A DNA stretch of 64,000 nucleotides, taken from assembly GCF_019048865.1 (NCBI RefSeq), contig NZ_CP077604.1:1364001-1428000 (forward strand). Reading direction: 5' to 3'. The position numbers were made by a program, and so were the translations under genes. The stretch is from Aquihabitans sp. G128 (lineage in GTDB: Bacteria; Actinomycetota; Acidimicrobiia; Acidimicrobiales; Iamiaceae). How positions within the stretch are numbered: position 1 is the stretch's first letter; each line of letters starts with the position of its first letter. The notes beneath the pieces were generated by a model, which saw only the letters and a list, made by a program, of their open reading frames with translations, was not told the DNA's origin and did not search any database. Below are positions 17,509-25,581 of this stretch, piece after piece.

Positions 17509-19185
17509 GTGACCCTCAGCTACGACGACGCCGCTGCCCAGCTCACCGCACCCGGCGAGCGGTACGAGACCGAGCAGATCGAGGTGCGAGGCGTGGCCTA
17601 CACCGCCTTCAAGGGCGTGCCGGCCAGCCTGCGGGACCTCTTCGACCTGACCCGGGGCTACGGCGCCACCCCGTTCCTGGTCTACGAGGACGAGACGTAC
17701 AGCTACGACGAGGTCTACGCAGCCGCCGACGGCCTGGCCGCCGTGCTCCAGCAGCGCTACGGCGTGGCCAAGGGCGACCGGGTGGCCATCGCCATGCGGA
17801 ACTACCCCGAGTGGATCATGACCTACCTCGCCACGCTGTCGATCGGCGCCGTCGTGGTGTCGATGAACGCCTGGTGGACCGCCGACGAGCTCGACTACGG
17901 GCTCGAGGACTCCGGCGCCAAGGTGCTCGTGGCCGACGTCGAGCGGGTGGAGCGCACCCGCGAGTCCGCCGCTCGCCTGGGCGTGGCCACCATCGGCGTG
18001 CGCCTGGGCGACACCGCGGCGAGCGGTGCCGTCGACCGGTGGGACGACGTCGTGGCCACCGGCGTGGTGCCCGAGCGGGTGGAGATCGGCCCCGACGACG
18101 ACGCCACCATCCTCTACACCTCGGGCACCACCGGCCGGCCCAAGGGCGCGGTGTCCACCCACCGGGCGGTCCTGCAGGCCCTCATGGGGTTCAGCTGCAA
18201 GGTGGCCATCGACTCGCTGCGCCGCCCCGCCGAGGGCTCGGGCCGCACCGGCTCGCCGGTGTTCATCCTCATCGTCCCGCTGTTCCACGTCACCGGCAAC
18301 GTGCCCGTCTTCCTGGGCTCGCTGGCCTCCGGTCTCAAGCTGGTGATCATGCACAAGTGGGACCCGGGCCGAGCGCTCGAGCTCATCGAGCGCGAGAAGG
18401 TCACCAACTTCGTGGGCGTCCCCACCCAGAGCTGGGACCTGCTCGAGCACCCCGACTTCGCTAAGTACGACACGTCCTCGCTCGCCTCGGTGGGCGGCGG
18501 CGGCGCCCCCGCCCCGCCGCAGCTGGTGAGCCGGGTGTCGAACAGCTTCAAGGCCGCCAAGCCCAACATCGGCTACGGCATGACCGAGACCAACGCCTAC
18601 GGCCCCGGCAACAGCGGCACCGACTACGAGACCCACCCCACCAGCACCGGGCGGGCCACCCCCATCCTCCAGATCGAGATCCGCGACGCCCAGGACCAGC
18701 CGGTGCCGGTCGGCGAGCGGGGCGAGATCTGCATGAAGGGCCCGAACCTCATCCGTGGCTACTGGAACCGCCCCGAGGCCACCGCCGAGACGTTCGTCGA
18801 CGGCTGGCTCCACACCGGCGACCTCGGGCGGGTCGACGACGAGGGCTTCGTCTACATCGAGGACCGGGCGAAGGACATGATCCTGCGCGGTGGGGAGAAC
18901 GTGTACTCCGCCGAGGTCGAGGCCGCCATCTACGAGCACCCGGCCGTCTACGAGGCCGCCGTCTTCGGCGTGCCCCACGAGCGGCTGGGCGAGGAGGTGG
19001 CGGCGGCCATCGTGCCCCGGCCCGGCATGGACATCGACCCCGACGAGCTCACCGCCTTCCTCAAGGCCCGCATCGCCGGCTTCAAGGTCCCCACCAAGGT
19101 CATGACCTTCACCGAGGCCCTCCCGCGCAACCCTGCCGGCAAGATCCTCAAGCGCGACCTCCGCGACCAGTTCGTCAGCGACTGA
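17509..19185 (+). CDS. Acyl-CoA synthetase (AMP-forming)
   Basis: Class I adenylate-forming ligase of 558 residues, predicted to activate a fatty or other carboxylic acid to its CoA thioester. Motifs: P-loop YTSGTTGRPKGA, the GYGMTETNAYG box, WLHTGDLGRVDDEGF, EDRAKDMILRGGENVYSAE and the catalytic-lysine region NPAGKILKRDL. The GTG start gives a 50-residue N-terminus with YETEQIEVRGVAYTAFKGVP, a lead-in seen in a subgroup of actinobacterial ligases. A 23-base palindrome lies just upstream and a long inverted repeat just downstream, so it is probably a single-gene transcription unit. Confidence 0.92.
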   Translation: MTLSYDDAAAQLTAPGERYETEQIEVRGVAYTAFKGVPASLRDLFDLTRGYGATPFLVYEDETYSYDEVYAAADGLAAVLQQRYGVAKGDRVAIAMRNYPEWIMTYLATLSIGAVVVSMNAWWTADELDYGLEDSGAKVLVADVERVERTRESAARLGVATIGVRLGDTAASGAVDRWDDVVATGVVPERVEIGPDDDATILYTSGTTGRPKGAVSTHRAVLQALMGFSCKVAIDSLRRPAEGSGRTGSPVFILIVPLFHVTGNVPVFLGSLASGLKLVIMHKWDPGRALELIEREKVTNFVGVPTQSWDLLEHPDFAKYDTSSLASVGGGGAPAPPQLVSRVSNSFKAAKPNIGYGMTETNAYGPGNSGTDYETHPTSTGRATPILQIEIRDAQDQPVPVGERGEICMKGPNLIRGYWNRPEATAETFVDGWLHTGDLGRVDDEGFVYIEDRAKDMILRGGENVYSAEVEAAIYEHPAVYEAAVFGVPHERLGEEVAAAIVPRPGMDIDPDELTAFLKARIAGFKVPTKVMTFTEALPRNPAGKILKRDLRDQFVSD

Positions 19186-19241
19186 CGTTGCTCGCTCGCC
19201 GGGCTCGCCCGGCTGAGCCGGATGGCCGGGATGCTCGGCGC

Positions 19242-19287
19242 AAGGCTGGTGCACCTGTGCTCATGTGTGCACAGGTGCACCAGCCTT
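19242..19287. terminator. 19-base perfect inverted repeat, probable terminator
   Basis: Arms 19242-19260 and 19269-19287 are exact complements (AAGGCTGGTGCACCTGTGC) with an eight-base loop. It stands 57 bases past the ligase stop. No T-run follows on either strand, so termination is inferred from stem strength; the GTGCAC symmetry also allows a protein-binding role. Confidence 0.6.
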
Positions 19288-19711
19288 CGCCCCATCCTGA
19301 GCGGGTCGATGCTCACGTCCTCGATCGGACCGGGACCGCCGGGTCGCTCAGGGTTCTGAAGGGCGCGCCGACGGCGGAGCCGAGCCTTGGGCTGGTCGCA
19401 GAGCTCTGGGCGCTCGCTTCGGCTGACCGTTCGTCCGCTTCGGGCGGTTGGTGGTGGGGTGCGCTCCGAGGTTCGTGCACTTGACCGCGCTGAGAAGCGT
19501 GAAGTGCACACACCTTGCGGCAACTGACCGCTCTGGGCGGATCTGCGCAGCATCAGCTCAGGCGATAGGGACGCAGCGAGGAAGCACCTCAACCCGGCCC
19601 GAGACGAGGTCGTGGCGGGCCAGCATGAGCACCAGACCCAGGCAACCGCGCCCCGGCGCGTTGGGCACCCCCCAGGGCTCGAGCGGCGCAGCTGATAGGC
19701 GACGCTGCGGG
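19288..19711. other. Intergenic region without a recognisable gene
   Basis: No reading frame here resembles a known family. The reverse strand holds a short open stretch ending at 19558 (with GRGCLGLVLMLARHDLVSGRV) that could be the remnant of an older gene, but nothing supports translation. Base composition is slightly less GC-rich and codon periodicity is weak compared with its flanks. Confidence 0.4.
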
Positions 19712-21175
19712 TCAGGCTGGGGTGTGCTGGGGGACGGAGGTGGGGAGGCGGCGGGAGGCGGCGAGGGTGGCCAGGGCCACGGCGAGGGCGGCGGCGAACA
19801 CCACCGCCGTCCCGCTGCTGACGGCCCAGCCGCCGGCGTCGCCGAAGGCGATGATGCTGCCGCCGAGGCCGGTGCCGACCGCCACGCCGAGGGTGTCGGA
19901 GAGCTGGAGGGCGGCGCTGGCGGCGCCCTCCTCACCGGGCGCGGCGGCGCCGAGCACGGTGACCGAGAGCGGCGAGTAGGCCAGGCCCATGCCGAAGGCG
20001 CCGACGCCCCAGGCCACGACGCCGAGGAACACCGGCAGGCCGAGCGCCACGCCCAGCATGAGGGCGATGCCGGCGCTGATGATCACCAGGCCCGCCCCGA
20101 CGAGGCGACGCGGGCCGTGCTGGTCGATCAGGCGGGCCTGGATCCAGGAGGCGGTGCTCCAGGTGATCGAGCCGGCCGAGAGCGCCAGCCCGCCGACCCA
20201 GATGGCGGCGCCCCGGCCGTCGGTGATGGCCAGCGAGACGTAGGCGTCGCCGGCGAAGAACGCGCACGTCAGCAGGCCCCGGACAGCCACCGTGGCGGGG
20301 ACGCCGGGGGCCAGCCGCACGGTGCCCGCCGGGACCAGGCCCACGAAGGCCCACGCCGCGAGCGGCAGGCCCACGACCCCCAGGGGGATCGCGGCGGCGA
20401 GCGGGGCATCGGCCGTGGCGGCCAGCACGGCGCCCACGCCGAGCACCAGCAGGAGCACGAGCCGCAGGCGGCGCCGATCGTCGGCGGCCACCACCGGGTC
20501 GGTCACCGGGCGCACGCCGTCGACGAGCTCCACCGGCGAGCCCAGGGCTCGCAGGGCCGGCACCGCCATCACCCCGGCGACGAGGACGATGGGCAGCAGC
20601 CCGAGGAAGACCAGGCGCCAGGTGAAGGCGTGCTCGACGACGGTGGCGATGCCCGGCCCGACCAGGCCGGGGACCACCCACGCGGTGGAGATGGTGGCGA
20701 ACATGCGGGGGCGGAGCGCCGCCGGGTAGCCGCGGCCGATGGCGGCGTAGGCCACGGCCGGGATGGCCCCGGCGCCGAAGCCCTGGGCCAGGCGGCCGGC
20801 GACCAGCATCGGCATCGACTGGGCGGCGCCGCCGACCACCAGCCCGATGGCGAAGAGCACGAGGCCGGCGGCATACGGCAGCGCGAGCCCCCGCCGGTCG
20901 GCGAGCTGCCCCGAGACCACGATGCCGAGCAGGCTGGCCAGGAAGAAGCCGCTGAAGACCCAGCCGTAGAGGCCCAGGCCACCCAGGTCGTCCTTCACGT
21001 CGGGCATGACCGTGGCGATGGCCAGCGACTCGAAGGCCACGAGCGTGATGGTCAGGACGAGGCCGACCGTGAGCCCCCGCCGCTCGGGCGACCAGAGACC
21101 GCCGACCCCCGGTCCGGCGGCGCCGCCGGCATCGACCGTCGGATCGACGGCGGGATCGGGGGCGGCCAGGGTCAC
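19712..21175 (-). CDS. MFS transporter, DHA2-like drug efflux family
   Basis: A proton-driven exporter of 487 residues with about 14 hydrophobic helices. Near the N-terminus IATVMPDVKDDLGGLGLYGW and SGQLADRRG (motif A-type loop between helices 2 and 3) place it in the major facilitator superfamily; AGRLAQGFGAGAIPAVAYA matches helix 4 motifs, and GPGIA the motif C region. The first 30 residues are polar and cytoplasmic. The start is a GTG at 21175. It is followed on the same strand by an intergenic region, and 56 bases separate it from the enoyl-CoA hydratase stop upstream, so shared transcription is possible. Substrate unknown. Confidence 0.88.
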   Translation of the reverse strand: MTLAAPDPAVDPTVDAGGAAGPGVGGLWSPERRGLTVGLVLTITLVAFESLAIATVMPDVKDDLGGLGLYGWVFSGFFLASLLGIVVSGQLADRRGLALPYAAGLVLFAIGLVVGGAAQSMPMLVAGRLAQGFGAGAIPAVAYAAIGRGYPAALRPRMFATISTAWVVPGLVGPGIATVVEHAFTWRLVFLGLLPIVLVAGVMAVPALRALGSPVELVDGVRPVTDPVVAADDRRRLRLVLLLVLGVGAVLAATADAPLAAAIPLGVVGLPLAAWAFVGLVPAGTVRLAPGVPATVAVRGLLTCAFFAGDAYVSLAITDGRGAAIWVGGLALSAGSITWSTASWIQARLIDQHGPRRLVGAGLVIISAGIALMLGVALGLPVFLGVVAWGVGAFGMGLAYSPLSVTVLGAAAPGEEGAASAALQLSDTLGVAVGTGLGGSIIAFGDAGGWAVSSGTAVVFAAALAVALATLAASRRLPTSVPQHTPA

Positions 21176-21231
21176 CGGTCGACTCTACAAACCGTTGAAG
21201 CAGCCGGAGGTGTCCAAACCCGCGGCGTCGG

Positions 21232-22038
21232 TCACATCGGCTGCCACTCGGGCGGGCGCTTGTCGACGAACGCCGCCATGGCCTCGCCGAAGTTCCCACC
21301 GAAGGAGCCCAGCGCCTGGGTCCGGTTCTCCAGCTCCATGGCGTGGCGCAGTGACGGGGCATCGATGGCGGCGTGCAGGCCGGACTTGGTGAACTCGAGG
21401 CCGAACTCGTGCTGGCGGGCGACCTGTCCGGCGAGTGCCAGGGCCCGGTCGAGGTCCTCGCCCTCCGGCGCCAGCTCGTTGAGCATGCCGAAGGCGAAGG
21501 CCTCGTCGCCGCTGAAGTGGCGGCCGGTGAGCATGAGCTCGGCCGCTCGGGTGGGCCCGACGGCGCGGGGCAGCAGGTAGCTCACCCCGACGTCGCACGA
21601 CGACAGACCGACATTGATGAAGACGGCACCGAACTTGGCGCTCGCCGTGGCCACCCGCAGGTCGGCCGCCAGGGCCAGGGCCAGCCCGCCGCCCACCGCC
21701 GGGCCGTGGACCGCGGCCACCACGGGCTTGGGGCACTCGTGGACGGCGAGGATCGCCTCGGCCACGTGCTGCTGGGTCCGGTAGATCTGGCCGACCGGGC
21801 CCCGGCCCTGGGCATCGGGCGCGGGGTCGCGGGCCCCGCTCAGATCGGTGCCGGCGCAGAACCCCCGGCCCTCACCGGTGAGCACCACCACCCGGGCGGC
21901 ACGCTCGTGGCGCAGCACCGCGAACGCGGCCTTGAGGTCGGTGAGCAGCGTCACCGACAGGGCGTTGAGCCGATCGGGCCGGTCCAGGGTGACGACGGCG
22001 ATGCCGTCGTCTCGCAGCTCGGTGCACACGGTGGTCAC
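21232..22038 (-). CDS. Enoyl-CoA hydratase/isomerase family protein
   Basis: Crotonase-fold enzyme of 268 residues acting on acyl-CoA, probably in fatty acid breakdown. VVTLDRPDRLNALS, the oxyanion-hole segments GRGFCAGTDLSG and HGPAVGGGLALALAADLRVA, and KFGAVFINVGL are visible. At the usual catalytic glutamate positions the sequence has SSCDVGVSYLLPRAVG, i.e. Asp and Ser/Cys rather than the paired glutamates of a classical hydratase, so isomerase or another crotonase activity is possible. GAGGAG precedes the GTG start. It lies ten bases after the SDR at 22049-22819, in one operon. Confidence 0.88.
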   Translation of the reverse strand: MTTVCTELRDDGIAVVTLDRPDRLNALSVTLLTDLKAAFAVLRHERAARVVVLTGEGRGFCAGTDLSGARDPAPDAQGRGPVGQIYRTQQHVAEAILAVHECPKPVVAAVHGPAVGGGLALALAADLRVATASAKFGAVFINVGLSSCDVGVSYLLPRAVGPTRAAELMLTGRHFSGDEAFAFGMLNELAPEGEDLDRALALAGQVARQHEFGLEFTKSGLHAAIDAPSLRHAMELENRTQALGSFGGNFGEAMAAFVDKRPPEWQPM

Positions 22039-22048
22039 GGGTGGCTCC

Positions 22049-22819
22049 TCAGTGGGTGGTCTGGCCGCCGTCGACGACGAGGCACTGGCCGGTCATGAAG
22101 CTCGACGCATCGCTGGCCAGGAAGGCGGCGGCGGGCACCAGCTCGTCGGGCTGGCCCATGCGGCCCATGGGCTGGCCGGCGATCATCAGCTGCTGGAACT
22201 CCGGCGGGTTGTTGCGCACCATGTCGGTGTCGATCACGCCGGGCGCCAGCGCGTTGACCCGGATCTGGTGGCGGGCCAGCTCGGCGGCCATCGACCGGGT
22301 CAGCGACATCACGGCGCTCTTGCCGGCCAGGTACATGGCCATGCCCTGGCCGCTGGTGAAGATGCCGCAGCTCACCAGGTTGATGACCGCGGCGTGGTCG
22401 CTGGCGATGAGGTGGGGCAGGGCGTCCTGCACCAGGAACAGCCCGGCCCTCACGTTGGCGTCAGTCGACTTCTGCCACGCCTCGGCCGTGATCGACCCGA
22501 TGGGCTGGGTCAGGGCGTTGGCGGCGTTGTTCACCACCACGTCGATGCCACCGAAGCGCTCCACGGTGGCCGCCACCAGGTTCGACAGCGCATCGAGGTC
22601 ACCGACGTGGGTGGGCACGGCCAGCGCCGTGCCGCCCTCGGCTTCGACCTCGGCCACCGTGGCGTCGCACGCCTCGGCCTTGCGGCTGGCCACCACGACG
22701 TTGGCGCCGAGGGCGGCGAAGCCCAGCACCATGGCCCGCCCGATCCCGCGGCTGCCGCCCGTCACGACCACCGTCCGCTCGGTCAGGTCGAACCGGCCCA
22801 GGAGCTCGTCACGTCGCAT
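22049..22819 (-). CDS. SDR-family oxidoreductase
   Basis: NAD(P)-dependent short-chain dehydrogenase, 256 residues. The Rossmann loop VTGGSRGIGRAM, the NNAAN motif, the catalytic Ser in NLVSCGIF and the YLAGK (YxxxK) pair are all present, followed by RVNALAPGVIDTDM. It is the first gene of a pair with an enoyl-CoA hydratase-like protein, which suggests 3-hydroxyacyl-CoA oxidation or a related step; the substrate is not determined by sequence. Confidence 0.92.
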   Translation of the reverse strand: MRRDELLGRFDLTERTVVVTGGSRGIGRAMVLGFAALGANVVVASRKAEACDATVAEVEAEGGTALAVPTHVGDLDALSNLVAATVERFGGIDVVVNNAANALTQPIGSITAEAWQKSTDANVRAGLFLVQDALPHLIASDHAAVINLVSCGIFTSGQGMAMYLAGKSAVMSLTRSMAAELARHQIRVNALAPGVIDTDMVRNNPPEFQQLMIAGQPMGRMGQPDELVPAAAFLASDASSFMTGQCLVVDGGQTTH

Positions 22820-22875
22820 GGTCGGATGATGCCACGACCGTCGCCGTTGCGACCGTTGGACCGCACCAACCCCTC

Positions 22876-23020
22876 GAACTTGTCGCGGTTGGCCGACACC
22901 ACGGTCGACAAGTGCGACAAGTTCCGGGGGTGCGGCCGATCACGTCGCCCGCCACCCTCGCCGACCACCACGAACCCGTCGCAGTTGGCCGACACCACGG
23001 TCGACGACTGCGACAAGTTC
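22876..23020. repeat. Two 49-base palindromic repeat units
   Basis: Units at 22876-22924 and 22972-23020 share about 85-90% of bases, have equal length, and start 96 bases apart. Each begins with GAAC(TT/CC)GTCGC and ends with its complement GCGACAAGTTC, around a shared core GTTGGCCGACACCACGGTCGAC. Both are followed by CGGGGG. They fill the gap between an SDR and a DUF3072 gene and contain no gene. They look like a bacterial interspersed palindromic element; they could fold as hairpins in RNA. Confidence 0.75.
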
Positions 23021-23050
23021 CGGGGGTTCGAGGGTTCGACGTTCGACGAG

Positions 23051-23287
23051 TCAGGTGGTGCCGCGGCCGGTCTCGTCTTGGAGGGCGTCGATGCGCTTGG
23101 AGGCCTCGGCCTTGGTGAGGTCGGTGGTGAAGGGCTCGCCGGCCTGGTCGCTGAGGGTCTTCAGGTAGCTGGCCTGGGCGCCGGTCATCGGCTCGTCGCC
23201 GGTGGTCCAGTCGTCGGGGTCCTTCTCGAGGTTGGAGCCCTCGAGCTTGGGGTCGATCTCGGGAAGCTGCTGCTGGGCGTCGGTCAT
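23051..23287 (-). CDS. DUF3072 family small protein
   Basis: A 78-residue soluble acidic protein. DPDDWTTGDEPMTGAQASYL followed by LTKAEASKRIDALQ is characteristic of the DUF3072 family, whose role is unknown; such proteins are common in actinobacteria and proteobacteria and have been seen near stress genes. It is probably a lone gene with the palindromic repeat pair behind it. Confidence 0.85.
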   Translation of the reverse strand: MTDAQQQLPEIDPKLEGSNLEKDPDDWTTGDEPMTGAQASYLKTLSDQAGEPFTTDLTKAEASKRIDALQDETGRGTT

Positions 23288-23355
23288 GGAGGACGACTAC
23301 CCGAACACCCGTTCGGAGATGGTCACCCGAAGGGTCGAACTCGCTCTGGCGACGG

Positions 23356-24098
23356 TCAGCGGAGGTTGAGGCCGCCGTCGACCACGATGACCTCGCCGGT
23401 GACGTAGGTGTTGGTGGCGAGGACCAGGGCGAGCTCGACGATGTCAGCGGGGGTGGCGCTGCGCTTCATGGGGGCCATGGCGCCGACGGCGGCGTGGATG
23501 TCGTCCCAGTCCTCGGTCCAGGGGGTGGCCACCAGGCCCGGGGCGATGGCGTTGACGCGCACGTCGGGACCGAGGGCGTTGGCCAGCAGGTGGGTGAGGT
23601 GGTTGAGCGCCGCCTTCGACGAGGCGTACGGCACCGAGCTGCCGGTGGGGCGGACGCCGGCCAACGACGTGATCATCACGACGTTGCCCTGCTGCGCGCA
23701 GGTGCGGGACGGCCACCCGGGTGAGCTCCCACGTGCCGAAGACGTTGGTCTCGAAGATCTCCCGCCACACCTCCAGCGAGGCGGCGTCGAGGTCGCCGTG
23801 CGGGATCGACCGGGTGGTGCCGGCGTTGTTGACCAGCACGTCGAGCCGGCCCCACCGCTCGATGGCGGCGTCGACGAGGCGCTGGGGCACGCCGGGCTCG
23901 GCGATGGAGCCCTGGACGTACAGGGCGTCGGGCAGCTCGGCGGCGATGCGCTCCCCCGCCTCGACCGACCGCACCGAGTTGAGCAGGACCGACGCCCCGT
24001 GGTCGGCGTAGTGGCGGGCGATGGCCTCGCCGATGCCGCTGGTGGACCCGGTGATCAGGGCGACCTTGCCGGCGAGCTGAGCGGTGGCGGGGGGGCAT
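23356..24098 (-). CDS. SDR-family oxidoreductase with two frame breaks
   Basis: Short-chain dehydrogenase with all family motifs but in three frames. CAGGAG precedes ATG 24098; the run of seven G at 24089-24095 (seven C in the message) shifts the frame, and with six it reads MPPATAQLAGKVALITGSTSGIG. The second break is at the GCGCGC tract 23694-23699, after VPHLRA; beyond it the frame resumes NVVMITSLAGVRPTG, then PYASSKAAL (YxxxK) and VTGEVIVVDGGLNLR. Repaired length is about 247 residues. Two independent breaks in one gene make real pseudogenisation possible, but both sit at error-prone tracts. It follows the DUF1990 gene by 64 bases. Confidence 0.85.
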
Positions 24099-24161
24099 GG
24101 CGGGCTCCTGGGTCGGGGCGGTGGGCGGCCGTCAGCGTGCCACGCGCTCGGCGGCGTCGGG

Positions 24162-24735
24162 TCAGGGCCGCACGGCAGCGGCGACGGTGGCGAGGTACCG
24201 GCGGGCGAAGCGGCGGGGCAGCGGGGCGAACACCGGCTGGAGGAAGCGGTGGCCGGGCAGGGCGATGTGGGCGGTGGCCGCCACGACGGCCCACACGGTG
24301 TCATCGGCGCGGTGCTCGACGGCGAAGGCCTCCTCCCCCACCTCGGCGTGGCCGGGCAGGCTGGCGTAGGCGAAGGCCCACCGGCGCGGCTCGTCCACCA
24401 CCGCGGCGATCCGGTTGGCGGCGACGACGGTGAGCGGGCCGAACCGCAGCGCCACCAGCACCGTCGTGTCGGCCTCCGCCGTGGCGTCGGCCGGCCACAC
24501 CGTGGCCACGGCTCGCTGCGGGGCCAGCGACCGGAAGCAGGAGACGGCGCGCGAAGTCGGCGCGGCCGCGACCCACCTCTCGCTCCTCGTGCACGTCGGC
24601 CCGGGCTGCTGCGTCGGCGTCGAGGAGCAGGCCCACTGGCCCATAGGTGGGTTCGGCGGCCCCGGCGACGGCGAGCAGGCGAGCCGCCCGGTCCGCCGAG
24701 AGGCGGCCGATGGCGAGGGTCGGGAGCACGGGCAC
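24162..24735 (-). CDS. DUF1990 family protein with a frame break
   Basis: Function unknown. The second half reads clearly as DUF1990: RIAAVVDEPRRWAFAYASL, GEEAFAVEHRADDTVWAVV and LQPVFAPLPRRFARRYL. The first half, from a GTG at 24735 (PVLPTLAIGRLSADRAARLL then EPTYGPVGLLLD), is in another frame. They meet at the GCGCGC tract 24547-24553; adding one GC pair gives VGRGRADFARAVSCFRSL, a natural join. Without repair only a truncated protein is made. It is divergent from the TetR gene at 24800. Confidence 0.75.
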
Positions 24736-24799
24736 CCCGCCTACCTACCCGGCCGACCAGCCTCGAGATCAGAGAGCGGTGCTCTCGGAGCGGCCTAGG

Positions 24800-25519
24800 G
24801 TGGCGGGCGTGGACGAGCCGACGGGGAAGCGGGCGAAGGCGCGGGCGGAGCTCACGGCCAGCATCAAGGAGGTCGCGGGACGGCACCTGGCCACCGACGG
24901 GCCGAGCGGGCTGTCGCTGCGAGCGGTGGCGCGCGAGCTGGGCCTGGCTTCGTCGGCCGTGTACCGGTACTTCGCCAGCCGCGACGAACTGCTGACCGCC
25001 CTGATCATCGACGCCTACGACAGCATCGGCGAGGCGGTCGAGACCGCCGAGCGAGCGGTCGACCGGGCCGACCACCTCGGCCGCTGGCTGGCGGCCAGCG
25101 GTGCCGTGCGGCGCTGGGCCCTCGACGACCCCAACCGCTACGCCCTCGTCTACGGCACCCCGGTGCCCGGCTACCAGGCCCCGGTCGACACCATCGCCCA
25201 CGCCACCCGTGCGGTGGGCGTGCTGGCCGCCATCGTCGTCGACGCCGCCGCAGCAGACGCCCTCGACCCGGCGGCCGTGGGCACCACCGCTCCCCTGCCC
25301 CCCTCGGTCGAGCAGGACCTGGCCGCCGCCATCGACCTCCTCTTCCCGGGCGTCGCCCCGCCGGTGGTGGCCCAGGCGATCGTGGTCTGGAGCGCCACGT
25401 TCGGCATGGTCAGCTTCGAGCTGTTCGGCCAGTACCAGAACGTCATCTTCGACCGGGATGCGTTCTTCGCCCACAGCGCGACCGGCCTGGGCCGCTCGCT
25501 CGGGCTCCGCTCGCCCTGA
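24800..25519 (+). CDS. TetR-family transcriptional regulator
   Basis: DNA-binding repressor-type protein of 239 residues. The HTH reads GLSLRAVARELGLASSAVYRYFASRDELLTALI and the C-terminal ligand domain resembles TetR_C_33-type domains (GRSLGLRSP tail). GGAG lies nine bases before GTG 24800; GTG 24809 is the alternative. It is divergent from the DUF1990/SDR pair and precedes the esterase gene, either of which it could control. An imperfect TTGACC-GCCG-GGTCAG dyad at about 25543 lies between it and the esterase. Confidence 0.88.
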   Translation: MAGVDEPTGKRAKARAELTASIKEVAGRHLATDGPSGLSLRAVARELGLASSAVYRYFASRDELLTALIIDAYDSIGEAVETAERAVDRADHLGRWLAASGAVRRWALDDPNRYALVYGTPVPGYQAPVDTIAHATRAVGVLAAIVVDAAAADALDPAAVGTTAPLPPSVEQDLAAAIDLLFPGVAPPVVAQAIVVWSATFGMVSFELFGQYQNVIFDRDAFFAHSATGLGRSLGLRSP

Positions 25520-25581
25520 GCGCGGGGTACGGTCCCGGCCGGACTTGACCGCCGGGTCAGGGCGCGGAGGAGGACGAGGCG

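Noticed and set aside
19188..19484. 98-codon forward frame after the acyl-CoA ligase
   Set aside because: It runs through the 19-base inverted repeat and has no protein-like pattern.
19558..19935. Reverse frame beyond the MFS transporter that might be an insertion-sequence remnant
   Set aside because: Its first half is an antisense-phase shadow of the transporter and its end matches nothing recognisable.
22876..23020. Possible CRISPR-like array
   Set aside because: Only two units, long palindromic repeats and no cas genes; better described as an interspersed palindromic element.
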